From NCBI GenBank assembly GCA_008360955.1, contig LUCM01003740.1:23382-87381 (forward strand): a stretch of DNA of 64,000 bases, given 5' to 3'. The notes beneath the pieces were generated by a model, which made no database searches, was not told the DNA's origin, and saw nothing but the letters and a program-made list of their open reading frames with translations. The position numbers and the translations under genes are program-made. Shown piece after piece: positions 40,101 to 55,100 of the stretch. Source of the DNA: Fasciolopsis buskii. Its lineage: Eukaryota > Platyhelminthes > Trematoda > Plagiorchiida > Fasciolidae. Within the stretch, counting starts at the first letter, position 1. The number at the start of each line of letters is the position of its first letter.

Positions 40101-43100
40101 GAGTACAAAAATCTGCCGACCGGGATGCTTTGACCTCTCCTGGTTATATATAAAAGCTGCTGCAGATTGACCCTTCATTAATCGACTGCTCGTTTGTCGT
40201 ACGATTTCCTCACTAATCCTAACCGCTTTTAGAGTGCATGAATAATCGGAATGTTTTCTTGTCCATATTCTTACACGCACGATGGGACGCGTATTTGACT
40301 CATTCATGATCCAAACCCTTAGTTTTGTTATGAGCTGTGGACAAGTATTGGTCAAAATGGCATGCTTCCGATCGGTGACAATTGATTTGGATCCAGTCTT
40401 GCAAACTATAAGTTCCATGTCCGTTGCACTTTGCGTAGCTTCCAGATTAATGTGCATTTCCACGGTCATTGGTTCTCGCCCCATTGTTTGATCCGCTCAT
40501 TAAAGTTCATTCATCCGAAAATTTTCGTTTTCAATTGTTGGTTAATTTGTAAGGCGTCACTTGCATGCGTCTGGATGTCAACAGTTAGCGTAATAATTCA
40601 ATGAATAGTCACTCCGTTTGGGTTGAGTGGGTCAATAGTCAGCTAGAGCAGACAGGATTATAACAGCACAACGAAAAATATGAATCGCTTATCTGAAGTG
40701 CGTGCTTTCTCTTAACATATTCACTAGTTATTTGCTCAGTCCCACAGAAAATTTCAAACTCACTACGAAATTTTATGGTTTGAATTACTAGTCGACATAC
40801 TTTAGATAATCCAAGTTCAGAAATTGATCAACTCGTATCCGTGGGAGCTTGTTCTCCAGCGCGGATTATCTCCTGTGTCAGCAAACTGTTTAAACATAAA
40901 TATCACTGAAGTGGTTTACTCAGCTTTAATCTGGCGTTCATAACAATATGGAAAATACAGCCTTTGATGCGGTGCTTCTGTCATGTACATTATCCCATTC
41001 GTCCACATGTATCTGTCTCTAAAAACCATATTCTAACACTTTTGGCAGGCTAATCCCCCATCATTTGATCGTGTTGAGGATGTGGCCGAGCTACAATTCC
41101 CTAACGAGTTAAGTGTCACGCACACTTTACTTCAACGATTCGGATCTGGACAAATCTTCACCTATGCATCTGGTTCGTGTCTTCTCAGCATCAACCCGAT
41201 GACACCGTTGAACATCTATTCGGAAGCAGTGAGTATGCACATACCATCCATCGGTCCTGTGTTTCGAGAAAACACACTAGATGACTATTTTTCCTACGTG
41301 ATTACTGCCTAAGAATTTCCACAGCAGTATAAGGGCAAAATACCAACTGGAGTTTCTGTTGGTTTGACTTCAACCACATCTGATTTACTCCCACTTGTTT
41401 TTCTAATGATATACTCGAACCATTGGTGCAGTAGAAGGGTCTTGTTTCATATCCACTGGGGTCCACTACGGGGAGGGAGGGCACAGAATCACACAGGGTC
41501 TCATTAAGTCAGTTGTGCTAACGAGCCAGGTGACAGGGAGTTGCCGTCTACCACCAGTGGTCGTGACAAAATTTGTTTGTGATAATCCTTGTGGCGCGCT
41601 TCTGGGCGTAGTTTAATGTTAAGATTAACCGTCATTTTTTCACGAAAACTCCTAGTCCAAGCGATGATTTTCCTTAAACCGTGTATCCGCAAGATCGATT
41701 TCTACCATGTTGTCTTATTACTGACACGTCTCGTTATCCAGATCATTCATTTTAGAATGATCTGGAAAATCAGACACCCAATCGCGTCAATATCGAATTT
41801 GTAATCTAAACACTATCAGTATGCTAGAAACGGCAGTTATTTTCATCCCAGCCGTGCTGACTAACAGCGTATCACTTAACCATTAACCTTCCCTTTGCCA
41901 CATCTTAGATGCATCGTGTTAGAAGTAAAATAAATTCTTGGACAAGGAGCAAATAAACAGACAAGGACTTCTGAACAAAAATCCCATAAAATAAGAGCAT
42001 GGGTGCGAAAACCTGTCACTATGAGTTCAATGTGTCCGAACCTCCTCTGCCTATGTAGAAGTGGCCAAGCGTGGTCAGTGATGTGCCCCATCATTGAGTG
42101 AGTGCACAGTCGAGTGGTTAGCAAAACTTTCTTAAAAAAGACTGAGTTGGCGGCGCCGTCCTTCCTAGGTTGGACATGTAGTGAGAATGCCTTTGGATTA
42201 CGTATTGTGATTTACAGCTTAAGGAGTAAACCACAGTCAAATGACACCGTAAAGGTGATTGTCAGGAACATTCATAATTGTTTGGCCGTTGATCTCTTTC
42301 TAGTCTTACCAAAACTCATGCAATTGGCGTCATGTGAACTCTTCTTGTTCCAGTACTTGATTTCAGAAAGAACAGATTAGCTAAGCTTGCATTCCTGTTG
42401 TTCAGCGATAACTGACACAGTTCTGCCACAGTAAGCCGCAACTTTTGGTCTTACTTAACGAGCAGATATGCTGAAAACCCAATCATTTTAGCTACAATCT
42501 GTTGCGAGCCCTCTACGGAGAACTAAGTGAGATTTATCCACAACAGATTGGCGCACATATTGATGAGAATATCGTATCCGTAACCACCGGTAATCAACGG
42601 ACCTGGTACTATTCTTTAGTAATATTTTTTCAGGCGTTTTGATGAAATATCCGTGAGTTCCAGGTTGAGACTATTTTGCCTCATGCGTCACTAGATCTCT
42701 GCATACTGTCACGCAAACCGGTCAGCAGGCGTGTGTAGCGATCACCGGCGAATAATGTCTACGGGTCAGTGAATTCAACCATCCGCGCCTGGCATCCCAT
42801 CGAGGCATTTCCTGTGCACCTCAAGATCCGAAACAGCCCTTTCAGAATGTATCTCGATTAATCTTCGTTAGACTCCCGGGGGTTAGTTGGCGTTCGAAAG
42901 GATAGCTGTTAGGCACAACTTGTTGGTCGCCTCGGTATATGCTGCAACGGGTGATAGCATTGACACACAAGAGGACGATCTTTATGACGAACTCGCCACT
43001 CTCATTCGCACGAGCAGAGGCTTTGACGTTGTATTGGTGGCAGATGATTGCAATACACAAGTTGGGGAACGCTGAGTTTCAGAAGCTTGTTTAGGATAGA

Positions 43101-46100
43101 ACGCTCCAGTTGGCTATTCCTGCCTATATATAACGTTATCACGGGGAATCACCAATTGTACCCAATACACACGAAAGGAAAACAATGACTATGTTAATTA
43201 TCGTGGGATCACTTTACTTACGATAGTTTCCGAGGTTTCAGTTTCCACAGTACTGTGCAACTTAGCACCGGTTGGCGAGGGAAATGTCCATAAATAGCAA
43301 GCCAAATTTTGCCCAGGTCGAAGTATGCATTGGCTAGATTTTCACTTTTCGTCTACTAATTTGAATGCGCCGCATACACCATCGCTCGGTAATCTTGGCT
43401 TTTTTCCTCTTGAAAAGCCCTTTTGAATCGGTCGACCGAGCAGCGCTATTCAATGGTCTTCGCCGGGAATGTATGCCCGAGTTCTTGAATCTACTGCGCT
43501 GGTAGAAAGCTGTGACCTAAATTCAGCCAACGGCCCTACACGCTTTTTCGAATATACAGGACATGTTCAACGTACGCTAAGTAGACTGGTAAGATATGTA
43601 TCTCCATTTGGCGTGTGATTTGCACTTTCAAATTGTAAGATGCTGTTACAAGACTGGACTTTAGTAGTGTCGAACTCGACGGGGAGTAATTAACTATTGT
43701 TGACTGTTCCACTTAATTCGGCAGCTGCATGACAGCGAACTTGAGTAAGTGAGTCGCCTCACATCTCTGTGTTTGGGGTCTGATCGTTGGATCGTTGGGT
43801 CGAGCATTTTCGTAAGCAGTTTAGTTGGCTCATTGCCACTTGGCCTGCTACATATGCCAGTAACCTGAAATGATGCAGGTAAATGCCAATCGTTCCTCAG
43901 AACTGAAGATAATTAGAGTGCTAAATTTTCTGAAAAGGTTTGAAGCCGATGAATCAGACGGGTTGTATCCATTCTTTTCTCAAAGATAGTATCTCATTTT
44001 GGGAATTGAAGTTAACAAAACATCTGTTCTTTCAGGGCGGAGTTAAAATTTGGGGACTTGAGAGTCAATGGTTATAGCGATTTACAAGACCGGTAATAGA
44101 TCCTGCTTTGAAAGTGCTAGAAGATTTAGTTTGGCATGCGTCACATCCAAACTACTCGTGAGCATTATCTCCCACCGAATATTCGGTACTCTCATAGTTG
44201 GCGCGGGATAATAAAGCTGGTTTACCATCGGTTGGGATTTATGTTGACGACATCTTCACTCTGCGGAATATCCGAGAACACAGGTGCATCTTCCGTAAAC
44301 CTGCAATCTCCGTCATTCTTCATTTAAAAGGGACGTTGGAATTCACACCGGTTTGCCTCCGGTTTTCATTTCTTTTCATTTTTTTCATGGAAGTAGCCCT
44401 GTCCTCATGTGAAAATAGTGGCATTGATAATTTATCAAATAGGAAACTGCCAGACTTAGGATATCCCGGCAGTTTTGCGCTTCTGATTTTAGAAAGGTGA
44501 AAGTACTTCTTAATTGTCCGGACGATAGTGTGTTAGGGACAAGTATTGCATCTCCAAAATGTGAATCGCTGTTGAAGAAATGAATTGGGTCGAAAATGAA
44601 TCTTGTTCTTACGCGGAAAAATCAAGCGAATTGAATAGACCTAGTTACTTAGGTCGTTGTTTCTCAAGCGGTGATCATGTATCGAATGAAGCGTCTATGC
44701 TTTATTGACATTCACCAAATTAATGTATCCATGGCGTTGGTTTGACATTCGGTTGTCGGTCGAAGTTTGAATATGCACGACAACAGTGAAGTTGGTTCTG
44801 CTATACAGGCTCAAAAGAAATGTGAAGACTTTCGGTGTTCGAACATCACCACCTTCGTAATATTAGCATAATGTAGTAAGGGAATTTTGCCATTGATTCA
44901 GTTTTGGCGCATGGAACCGGGACTTTGGGTTCGTCCGTTAGAAGAGACATTGAAGGTGAATGGATTAAGGTAATTGGACCATGTTTTGCGCATGTCCACA
45001 GAATGGCTGCCTCGCTGTGAGCTGTTGTTCGAGGCAGATATTATTTGGAAGATGGATAGAGGTGGCCAGTCGTTGATATGGCAAAAAGTACTAGTGAACT
45101 GGCTCCCGTAGACTCAGTTGGACTACCGGGCTGAAGTCCACGGGATCCTTATACACGATGGATTGAGACAATAGGTGATGTGGCTCAACACTGTCGTCAG
45201 TCAGGTTCTTTCCTTTTATTTTTAGTTCTTCAACTTATAGCCGTGAAGTTAATCTTTCATTACTTCTCGTTCTTCTTCACATTTGCGAAACAGTGCACAG
45301 CCATGCGAGGTTGGTGTTTATACTTACCGAACTAATGGTGACGCCCCATTTAAAATAAAAATCGACTTACTAATTGAAACAACTGCGAGTAGATTATTGA
45401 TTGACGAAAATGTATTTCATTATCTGCATTAGTTTTTTGTGAATTATTCGAATCAGGTGCACTTTCGTTTCTGTTCGAGCGGGCACCAATTGCGCCATCT
45501 ATCCCAGGCCGAAGTTGTTGTGGAAAAACAGAAATAGTTTGAGCAAATCAAAAACGAAATGTTCAGATATTTAAATAATTATGAAGAAAGTAATAATTAG
45601 TCATTTGTTGTTGGCTGTCGCATTTTGCGGCGTTCCGAAATTGATTCCTCATCTGCTAAGTTGAATGCTTTGGACTCCTAGAATGACTGATGTCTTCTGC
45701 CCCCAATGAACCTGTCTACTCCAAGCGTTTTCGTTGACGACTCCCTTCCTAAGGAATCTGATGTCTTAACTGAAGCACACCATCGATTTCTTCTGGCTTG
45801 ATAACGAAAAAAGTCCTCGTGATCTGTTTCAGTTTAACTTGTCGACGCTACATGTTTAGGGAATGATTTCTTCTCAAGTAGTGCTACGGTTTGGGATTGT
45901 TCATTTATGAGTAGTTGTAATTATTTCACCCGGAAACATATTAGGTTTCTTGCCTAATTGCTCTAAAATTGTAGCAATAAAAACAAGTATGTGATCATGT
46001 AGTGAAAGTCTTGCCTAGCAATATCGATGCGGTTGTGGTGAGAAACTCATTTTCCTCGTCACGAGACCATTGCTTTATTTTTTCGGTACAGTAATGGCCG

Positions 46101-49100
46101 TGAGTTAGGGCAAACTCTAATAAAGACATTACTTACTTTCTCCTGTTTCTTTATATTCGTTTAGTGTCAGAACTTTTCATATTGAAGCAACTCATTTCTC
46201 TGCATCGGATCTCGATTTACTTACCCAATCAAGCTATTGGAATAAATCAAAATCTGACGCTGAGACCCTTCTTTCATTGAAGTGTGGTTAAGTATTTCGC
46301 TCTGTCGGATATGCTTAATTTACTGATTTCTGAGAACGCACTGTCAGTCTAGAACCGCTGAAAAACGGACCATGGGTCCATGGCACTAGAAAAAATCTCT
46401 CCATTTAGAATCGTGACATATGAGCAGTCTATATGCCTTCATCTTCTCGTGAAGAGGCCTGGTTCAAATCACGCCAGCCATAAGAGATCCTAAGTGGTTT
46501 CTCATTTCTGTTTTGAAAGTTACAGTTTTTGGTATTTCGCAGTTGTAGGAAGATCCCAAAAAGCTATGAAATTTTCCTTTTCCACCGCTCTCGTTTAAAC
46601 ATGAAAGTAACGTATTAGATTTGATTGAAAATCCAGTGTTCTTTTTAAAATAAGTCACTTAACAGGTACGCTGAGTTATATCCACTCTGCACAGATCTCT
46701 CATATTTAAGGGAAAGTCGGCCCCATGACCATTTTTGGTCGTGTATGATGTTTAGATGCCTGATCGGTACGGATTATCACCCGTAAATCCGGGCTCCTTA
46801 AATTTTCCTCGATGACACGGATCCACACATTTAGCTGGCTGGCTATCAAAGCGAAAGCGCGGTATTTCTATCAAGTTTGGTATTTCTGTAATCTGAAGGC
46901 TGAAAGGACGGCGTAGCAATTGTGAAATGTGGGCTTATCACCATTTGTGATAGCATTCGACCGAATATATGTTAATGCTCTCGTTTCCTACCGTTGTTCC
47001 TATGCTGTAAGTTGCGGAAAAGTGAGATTGCAAGTCTTCATTGAGACATAATTAAAGTCAAAGCGGTGTGTGTTAGACCCATTGATGCCCTTCGGCTTGG
47101 CGTGATTTTTCCCCATGTCTTCATTGCGAACACCATTACAAGATTCGATCGCTGGTCGTCTGGTTCTAACTGCATTGCACATTTATCGAAAATTACCTTC
47201 TTTTATAGTGTTGATGCTAGAAAAGCGACACAGTACACCGACAAAACGGTTGTAGGCTTCATAAACGGCAAAGTTAGTCGGGCGAGTTTCAAATCCCTGA
47301 ATCTAAGATTTGCCGCTGTCTGTTTCCTTACCGTCAACCACGTTGCATCATCCGTTCTGGCTTGTGTTTCTACTCGAAACCTGAAGCATTAATGCATTGT
47401 GACGGGCCTTCTATACAAGCTTCCAGTGTTCGCGGTATAAATCGGAAACCGGCAGTGGTGACGCCGAAATTTCCAGCGGCCTAAAATACGATAAAGTCCC
47501 AATAAGATCATATATTGTATCAAGCAAAGGGAAAATGAATTGTCATTTATCAGAATTATTAAGTTTTTGGAGTGGGATTTTGTTCTTCGTCTACTCACCC
47601 ATAGAATTTGGTACTGGCATAGTTTTAGTCGTTGCCATGATTTCTTCCGCATATTTGTTGTGTCTGATATTGTTTATTTTTGATAATCGTAATACCTAAA
47701 TGGGGAAACATGTAAACGCTAATAGTATATGGTTTTCAACGATATAATGTTTTTACTTAATTTCAAGAAACGATTGTCCTTTTCCAGTAGTGCGTTAACG
47801 ATTCCTTGGTAACACATCAATGCAAATCCTATACTCATTGCATCTATCTCATGGAGACTGTCGGGATACGGCTACAGTGTACTTCTATCCGGCCCTAGAT
47901 AATTCTCCTCGGTGAATCAAATAAACAGTTGTAGAATACTTTGTCGTCTTTATCTGAGACTTGAGCGATTTTGCTTTAGTGAGATTTCCTAGGCGACTGT
48001 ACTCACCATTTTTTTGATAAACAAAAGAGTTGCCCTTTTCTGAACCAACCAGATAAAATGTCATGCAATTCTGCCAGATAATCCGATAAAAAAAGAATAT
48101 TCGATGACTCTAGTGTATATTTTCATCTTCTGGCGACTGATTAAATACAATCGGTTTCGCAGTTAAACAAGTTTATGCATGCGTTAGTTCGAATCCCGTT
48201 GAGAGTACTGAGACCACTTAGGTTGCTTCATTATGTGACATTGTATACTGCGTTTTTTCTGTCTCCACTTTCCTTCTGTTCGTTTTGCTGTGGACTGGAT
48301 AGCAACCTAAACTAACAACAGAAAAATAGAGTTGCATTGCGCAGCTAATATTTGAAATAACTGCGTGCCACTTTCTATCCGCTCAGTACGGATTATATTT
48401 CAATAAATGGAACTCTGCTGTATTGAGATATGCTCTGGTATGTTTTTCCTCTACTACCTTTTTGGAAAGAAATTTGGACTTTTCATCCCAATGTTGGCAG
48501 ATGGTGGCGTATCTAAGTGTACAGCACGAAAACTCAAGTACGATACACCAGTCACTTTTGCCACCCAGATTGTACGAGATGCACGCGTAGCAAGCGATAA
48601 CGTTTTGCTTTTTATTGGCTAAATGCGGTCACAATGACGAATGGCGACGGGTGTGTGCTGATACCTGAATCTTTTTAGTATGTACTTTTATGCACGTCTG
48701 GCGGCCGGTAACTAGGCCGGCGTTTTTTATTTCTTATTTGTCCCCTCTCTACACTTCTGCACTGACCGTGTCACTTCAGCCTGAATACTAAGCTCGATGA
48801 TTGTTACCCTATGAAAATCTGTAATTTTCTCTGCCACATAATGGTATTTCTCAACTTCCTTGTAAAGCCGTTTCTTTTCTTTTCACAGGTCATGAATCTT
48901 TTCACCGGTTGTCGGAATCTACGAGATATGCCTCCGCATGTATTCTCCGTAGCTCAGTTGGTTCTTGCTCGTCTGAATCGATGTCATCTGAAAATGTACC
49001 ACAAACGGAATGATCCTGATCGGGATGGGGCAGTTCGACAGGCGATATGTGTATCGGGTCGCTCCGGTTCTGGAAAAACACGTGTCACTTTGGATATTAT

Positions 49101-52100
49101 GTCGTTTTTACTTTTCCAGTCAAATCGTGTGATCACTCAGTGGACGAGTAACTCAGAAAATCAGTCTGTTCCATCCGTCTGTCATCGAGTTTCCGGTAGG
49201 CGTTACATGCCTACCAAATACATTGTGATTAAGTAAATTATCCGCCATTTACTCATCAGGTCGTCCCAGCGAGCTCGTAAAAATCTACTTTTTTGAGTAG
49301 CACAATGTCCTGCTACCCTGATCCGTATATAAAAGACACCGGACATCAGACTCAAAGAGGTTGTACCTGGACTTGAGTTTAAGGATCTGGAATTGAGAAA
49401 AAAAAAGAATATCCGCGATCCTGTATGATAGAATGATCACCTTGGCCGTCGACCTCCAAGAATGCAGCGTCAGCCCTCCCACGTTTAGCGCTAATCAATC
49501 TATAATATGGTGCTTTCTTTTATCTTCGAGCTTCCTGATTATGGATTATCCACAGATGTCCCTTAACGGCATCAAGACTTGCACGAACACACTTTGTCAT
49601 CAAATCAGGCTACTGGTAGTTGTCTGTGTCTAGGTTGCCATATTATCACTCAGAAAGGACCATTCCGTGTATCCTCTTGCCAAGCGCGATATCGTGGGTC
49701 TTAATACTATCAGTTAATTTGACTTCTTTTCTTTGTTAGCAATTCCCTGGAATATGGCAATTTGGGTGCGTTCTTTTATCAAAAAATGTGCAAAACTTCA
49801 TGCATAAACCTCTTTTCGAAAAAAAGGACTCTCCATGTTTGCAGCTGAATTGTATGCGAATGCTTTGTTTTAAGATATCCCAACGTATGCTCCTGAATTC
49901 CGTCTCTGCCACGGCTTTTCCAGATCTCTGAAAACATGGGCAATCAGGTCATCAGTCCCGAGTGTGGCGTTACGACTTTTTAATGCACTGTCATTGTATG
50001 CCTTTGAACCGGTCTTACAGTGACACAGTTCAATTAACCTGTGTCTCTGAGATACAATTACCAAACTCCTTCAACTAATGTATTCAAGTACCCCGTGTAC
50101 ACACATGTAACTGAGTGTATCATAGTAGACAGTACCAAGCCGCATGGGATATGGGTCACAAGGAAGAGTCTAGCACATGACGCTTCCCTCCGTTGGACAC
50201 AAGTTCCGCCAAGTATCGTCATGGGACAATTTATAGACTCCATTTAATGCTCCCATGCCTTTTGTCTACATCCAAACGCAATTGATCGTACCCTTCCCGC
50301 TTACTGATAGAGGGACCGAATCGATCAGACATGCAGATAAGTATAAACAACGCCCCAGAATGTTTCTCCCTCGGCGAGCGATACGACTCTGGCCGGTTGT
50401 TTGTTACCAGTCCTGAAATTTCCTTATTCAGAAATCATCTGATTTAGTATCCCAACGGCGACAGAACAGGACATCAATTTGAATATTTGTTAATTCATTT
50501 TCGATGGGGTTCGTTATTGAAGAACTGCGGGCTATGCGGTAGCGGATTGGCATGAAATGCAGATAGAACGGAGTACATTTTATTGGGTCCTCGCTTTAGA
50601 TTTATATTTCTTCACAAGAGAATCAAGGCCGCTTTTCTATCGGTTCCAAAGAAAGCTCATGTTATAAAACACCGTCGCCTCTGAACTGACCGCTATTCCC
50701 GTCATAAGTTGTAAACATGGAGAACGCATGACACTAAATACTTCGTACAGAAGCTACTCTCGAAAGCTGGTACTAAAAATAGCTAAATCGATGAAAAAAT
50801 CTTTAACTGCTCCGCAGATGGATGGAATTCACCGTGGTCCACCTAATGTTCTTAACCATCATCGTGTGACAACGCACTGTATGGGGAATAGTCTGACCAA
50901 GTGACGAACAATATAAAAAGGAATTGACAGATTCACCCGTTCGAAAACTATAACCTCTTATTTAGTTATGTTCAGCACTAATGATCGGTTGCCCGTTTTC
51001 TTCCTTTTTTGAGTGGAATCTATCTTATCTAAAGTAACTCGTTATATTCCAGTAAGCCAACCATTCATTCTCTTCCGTCACATACGGGTGCCTACATCTT
51101 CATAGATGCTGGTCAACCTCTGACCTGTTTGTCCTTCAAAGAAGTGAGTAAAACATACAGCTACTGAACTGTAATGCGCAAAAATAGTAATTTGACCTCT
51201 TATCAGATGTATACATCAAATCTGCCCTGGTATTTGTAATGCCTAGTTATGAATGTTTGTTTTTCACATCTGATTAGTAAGTAAGCGGCTATAAAAAAAC
51301 CGTTCGCTCCATAATTTCTTGACATAATCTCTACTTTCTCCTCCACAAAAGCGAAACGTTTGCGCGCGCTGTTCTGCATGCTAGATGCGTTCACTTGTTC
51401 CCGAGTCCTATTGAACACAAATGCCAATCGTGCCTTACGTCTTTTCTCCGTGGAATATAGCAGTCTCTCTCCAAGAGATCGAGATGATCCTGGTTTGTTT
51501 ATTTGTGGACTTACCACCAGGTTGGCACTGTTCGAACGAACTCGTGTCACAGAGCGACCGGACGGGGAGCCAAATTTTCATATTTTCTACTATTTTCTAG
51601 CCGGATTGGATGAAGCATCCAGGTTAGTAATAAGTTGTGGAGTTTTCGAAATAGACTTCTGTTTGTCCAGATCACTATGATTAGTTTACTCCTTACTTTG
51701 ATACACTGTGCTCTCTTCGGGAAAGTTTTTCAGACATTCGTTAACACACACCACAGCTTAAAGATTCTTGACCGTTTTTCACATTATTTCGGTATTACCA
51801 AAGACACTCGGGATTTGGTAAAACAGAATCTGACAAACGTGTCTGTTCACAAAGTGTGAATTACTGCGCCAAAGACAGTGAACCTTAAAGTAAGTAAGCG
51901 CAAATGGTCCCACATGAAACAGATCGCATTTCAAATCAATCTGGACGAGATTTTATTAGGCCAGTCGAGTGACATTATTCTGTAAGGTTTTAGCTTGAGT
52001 CCGAAGCAATTTGGAAAATTGTGTAGTTTTCAAGGAGTCGGGATCGAGAGTTGCTGTGAAGGAAAGCATAGCGGATTGACTCAAATAAATGATGGGTTTC

Positions 52101-55100
52101 GCAACTAAATAAACACTCCCGTTTCGATTGTCGAACGCCAAAGTTTTGCACTCATCAGTGAGCCAACTGACGGTGTTTTGAATGCTCTTCTTCACGACAT
52201 GATCAGGAATTTTTGTAGGCTTGCGAATACTACGCTGCTAAGCGATATTTTTGCGTCATGTGTAACGAAAATCCTGGGCTCTCAGAGGTATGAGAATATC
52301 CAAAAAAGCACGTCAAGAATAGTTCACAGGTTCATGCATCCGTGCCCCACAAATCAAATGCCTTGATGCGATTATTCTAACTGCGAATCCCGGTGAATTT
52401 TGATGATGGGTTTTAATAAGACTGCATCTGGACTGTCGGATACAGGGCAAAAACCACCGCAAAGCATCGAATTGTGCCCTTTCATGATCGACTTATCCGT
52501 GCACGGTTCTGACAGGAAGACTTCGACATGCAATCCTCGCTGAGGTCTCTTGATGAGCTCCAGTGTCTCATCCATGATATGGAGGAAGACTATAGAAGCT
52601 TTTGGCACCAAACATGACATTGGCAAGCGTGTTTGAGTTTATACGGCCTGAAGTCTCTAGTATTCGTCCGTCTAATAGTCGAAAGTTCCGAAATAGTCGC
52701 GGTCAGTTGCACCAATAGCGTCCTCATTTTATTACACTCGCTTTCTATACTTGACTGTAATATGCCATATTGAGTGTTGATTAATTCCATCAGATTGATA
52801 TTTTCATTTTGGTTGTTTTTTGAAGTGCGCCTTAGGTGAAAGAAATCATGTGATCCATGGCTTCATGACCCAGCAAACATCTATGCACGTATCTGTTTAC
52901 TCTTTCCACTACCCACTATTTTCTTCACAGGCATGTTTTGTTCCTAACTGATGCGAGTGAGCCGAATCTTTTCATGACCAAATTACATCGGGTAAGTACT
53001 TCCCGCCGTCTTTCGTAACAAGACCAAATTAACTCATCTATGAAATAGCCATGTATAGGATTAGCATCGTGTTATGTTGCCGAGTTTGGTTGGTCTATGC
53101 ACACACTGAAGCACAAAACACAAGTACTCGCGGCGCACGATATCACAGGAACACACAGCCTGTAGTCTAGTAGGACACGAACACACACAGAGGTTGGAGA
53201 CGCAAGATGCCACGAAAAATTGCAGCTCCGTGGATCTATCTACTGGTAACTGTAGGTCCCTCGTGCTAAGGTTCGAGAAAAGTGTAGCGACCAAATTGAC
53301 ACGATCCAAAACACAGGCAGATCCAAGTTAAATGGGTAATTTTTATGACAAAATAATCAATGTGCAATAATCAAACCTCAGCATTATTTCTTCCGGACCC
53401 TTGCAGTCCAACTTGTGACAGTTGAATCACGTCAGCAACACAGCGTCATTAAAAACAAGCAGCTGCAAACATACATTCGTGTTGGTGGTGAGAATCCTGG
53501 TAATGGCGAATATACGAACAACTTGATGTGATATAATGAAAGAAGATGTAAGTTCCAGGAAAGACGATTAGTTTCAGATGAATGGTGAGCACAGCAAAAA
53601 TGGGCAGTGGTTCATTCATTTTTTCTTTTGATTTGCTTTTACCGATCTTCAAAATCTGACCCGGATTTTCGATAGGCAACGGTAAATATGGTTGGCTTCT
53701 CCCGGCTCGCTCTCCGGCTTACTTCTAGCCTGATTGCCTCACTGGATAGGTATCGCACGCCTGGGCTGAGCAGCTCCAGACGAAAGCGTGCTACCGCGTC
53801 TTGTTTCGCGCGCTACTTTTGGCACATGGAGCTAGGGATTCGGATTGACGGCGGGTAATTGAGTCATTCACTAAACAAAACAAAACAACGACGAGCGCTA
53901 GCTTGGTAAGATTAGGTGGAATTTCCCACAGTTGTCGCCGTCACCTTCCCTTGTTGGGTTAAATACCCTCTGTGCCTTGCGGATCAGACGTTTGAGTCAA
54001 GCGCCCCTGTTAATGTTCTCGAAAAGAACTTCGGCAACGTAGGCTGCAATGAAGTGTCACCCATCTAGACAACGTCAACATCGTCGCCTGATAGGCCTTA
54101 CTGCCTACCGTTCTGTCGATCTGGAGACCGTGTAGGACTCGACGATTGCTTGCGGATCGATAGATTTATCTGACGGTGATATTAGCGGAGGAGGGGGGGG
54201 AAGAAAATGAATTATTTAAAACACTTAAGTCTAACCGGTCACCACACTTGGCTACCGTTAGTGTTCGCACATTGATAGAACAACAAGCAGCCGTTGCTAG
54301 AACTACTGAAATTTTTGAAACAGATTTTTGCTTTGCTTTTGAAACGAGCATGCAAAACACCACTTTGTAGCCTAGATGCAACCTTCCCGCGCTGCATTCT
54401 TCGTGCCTCAGGTGATCCGGCTTCTAATAGACATGATCATTCTGAGGTCGGGGTCATTTTGAACGCTAACGTTTAATATTAAATTGAATTCCCGTTCATG
54501 TAAAAAACAACCGACTGAAACGTCAATGTCTGTTAATCGTGTCTGTATGCGTTTCCACCGACTGCATCTCACACTGATGGACTGGGTCACGCCCGCATTT
54601 GTTTCCAAATAGTCTATCGTTGCCTCAACACGAAAATCACCCAACATACACCACTGTATCTGGACGGTAATAGCCGACTTGCGCTCACTGCCGGATCTTT
54701 CTAGGCGATTACTGTCATAAGTAAATGCTCAGAAACCGAGTAAAAACGTGAGCATATCAGAAAGCTATGCAAGCAGCGGATAAAACCACACTGGACCGTA
54801 GGTCTCAGAAGATGAATATCCTTGATTTTATTTGCCCTGCTAAATCCTCGCATGACCGTCAGTCACGTAAAATGGCTCAGAAAAATCCCTGATACGTCAG
54901 CTGACCTGAAGCTAGCAAAGTGGTCACCAGGTGAAGTGTACAGGAAAACCTAGGGTACTTAACCGGACTGCAAACTTCACGGACTGATTGGGGTTGATGT
55001 GATCAGAGAATGGATGGCTCACTGATTCACTGTCAAAATCGTTGTCGAGAGCATTGGAAAGAGCAATTCACGCATTTTTTTCTTTTCGCTTCCGCAGTAG

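Noticed and set aside
39960..40484. 174-codon minus-strand ORF in intron c-d
   Set aside because: No recognisable domain or signal peptide; the length alone is not enough evidence for a gene.
46450..46480. B-box-like GGTTCAAATCACGCC
   Set aside because: No A box at proper distance upstream; isolated match is expected by chance.
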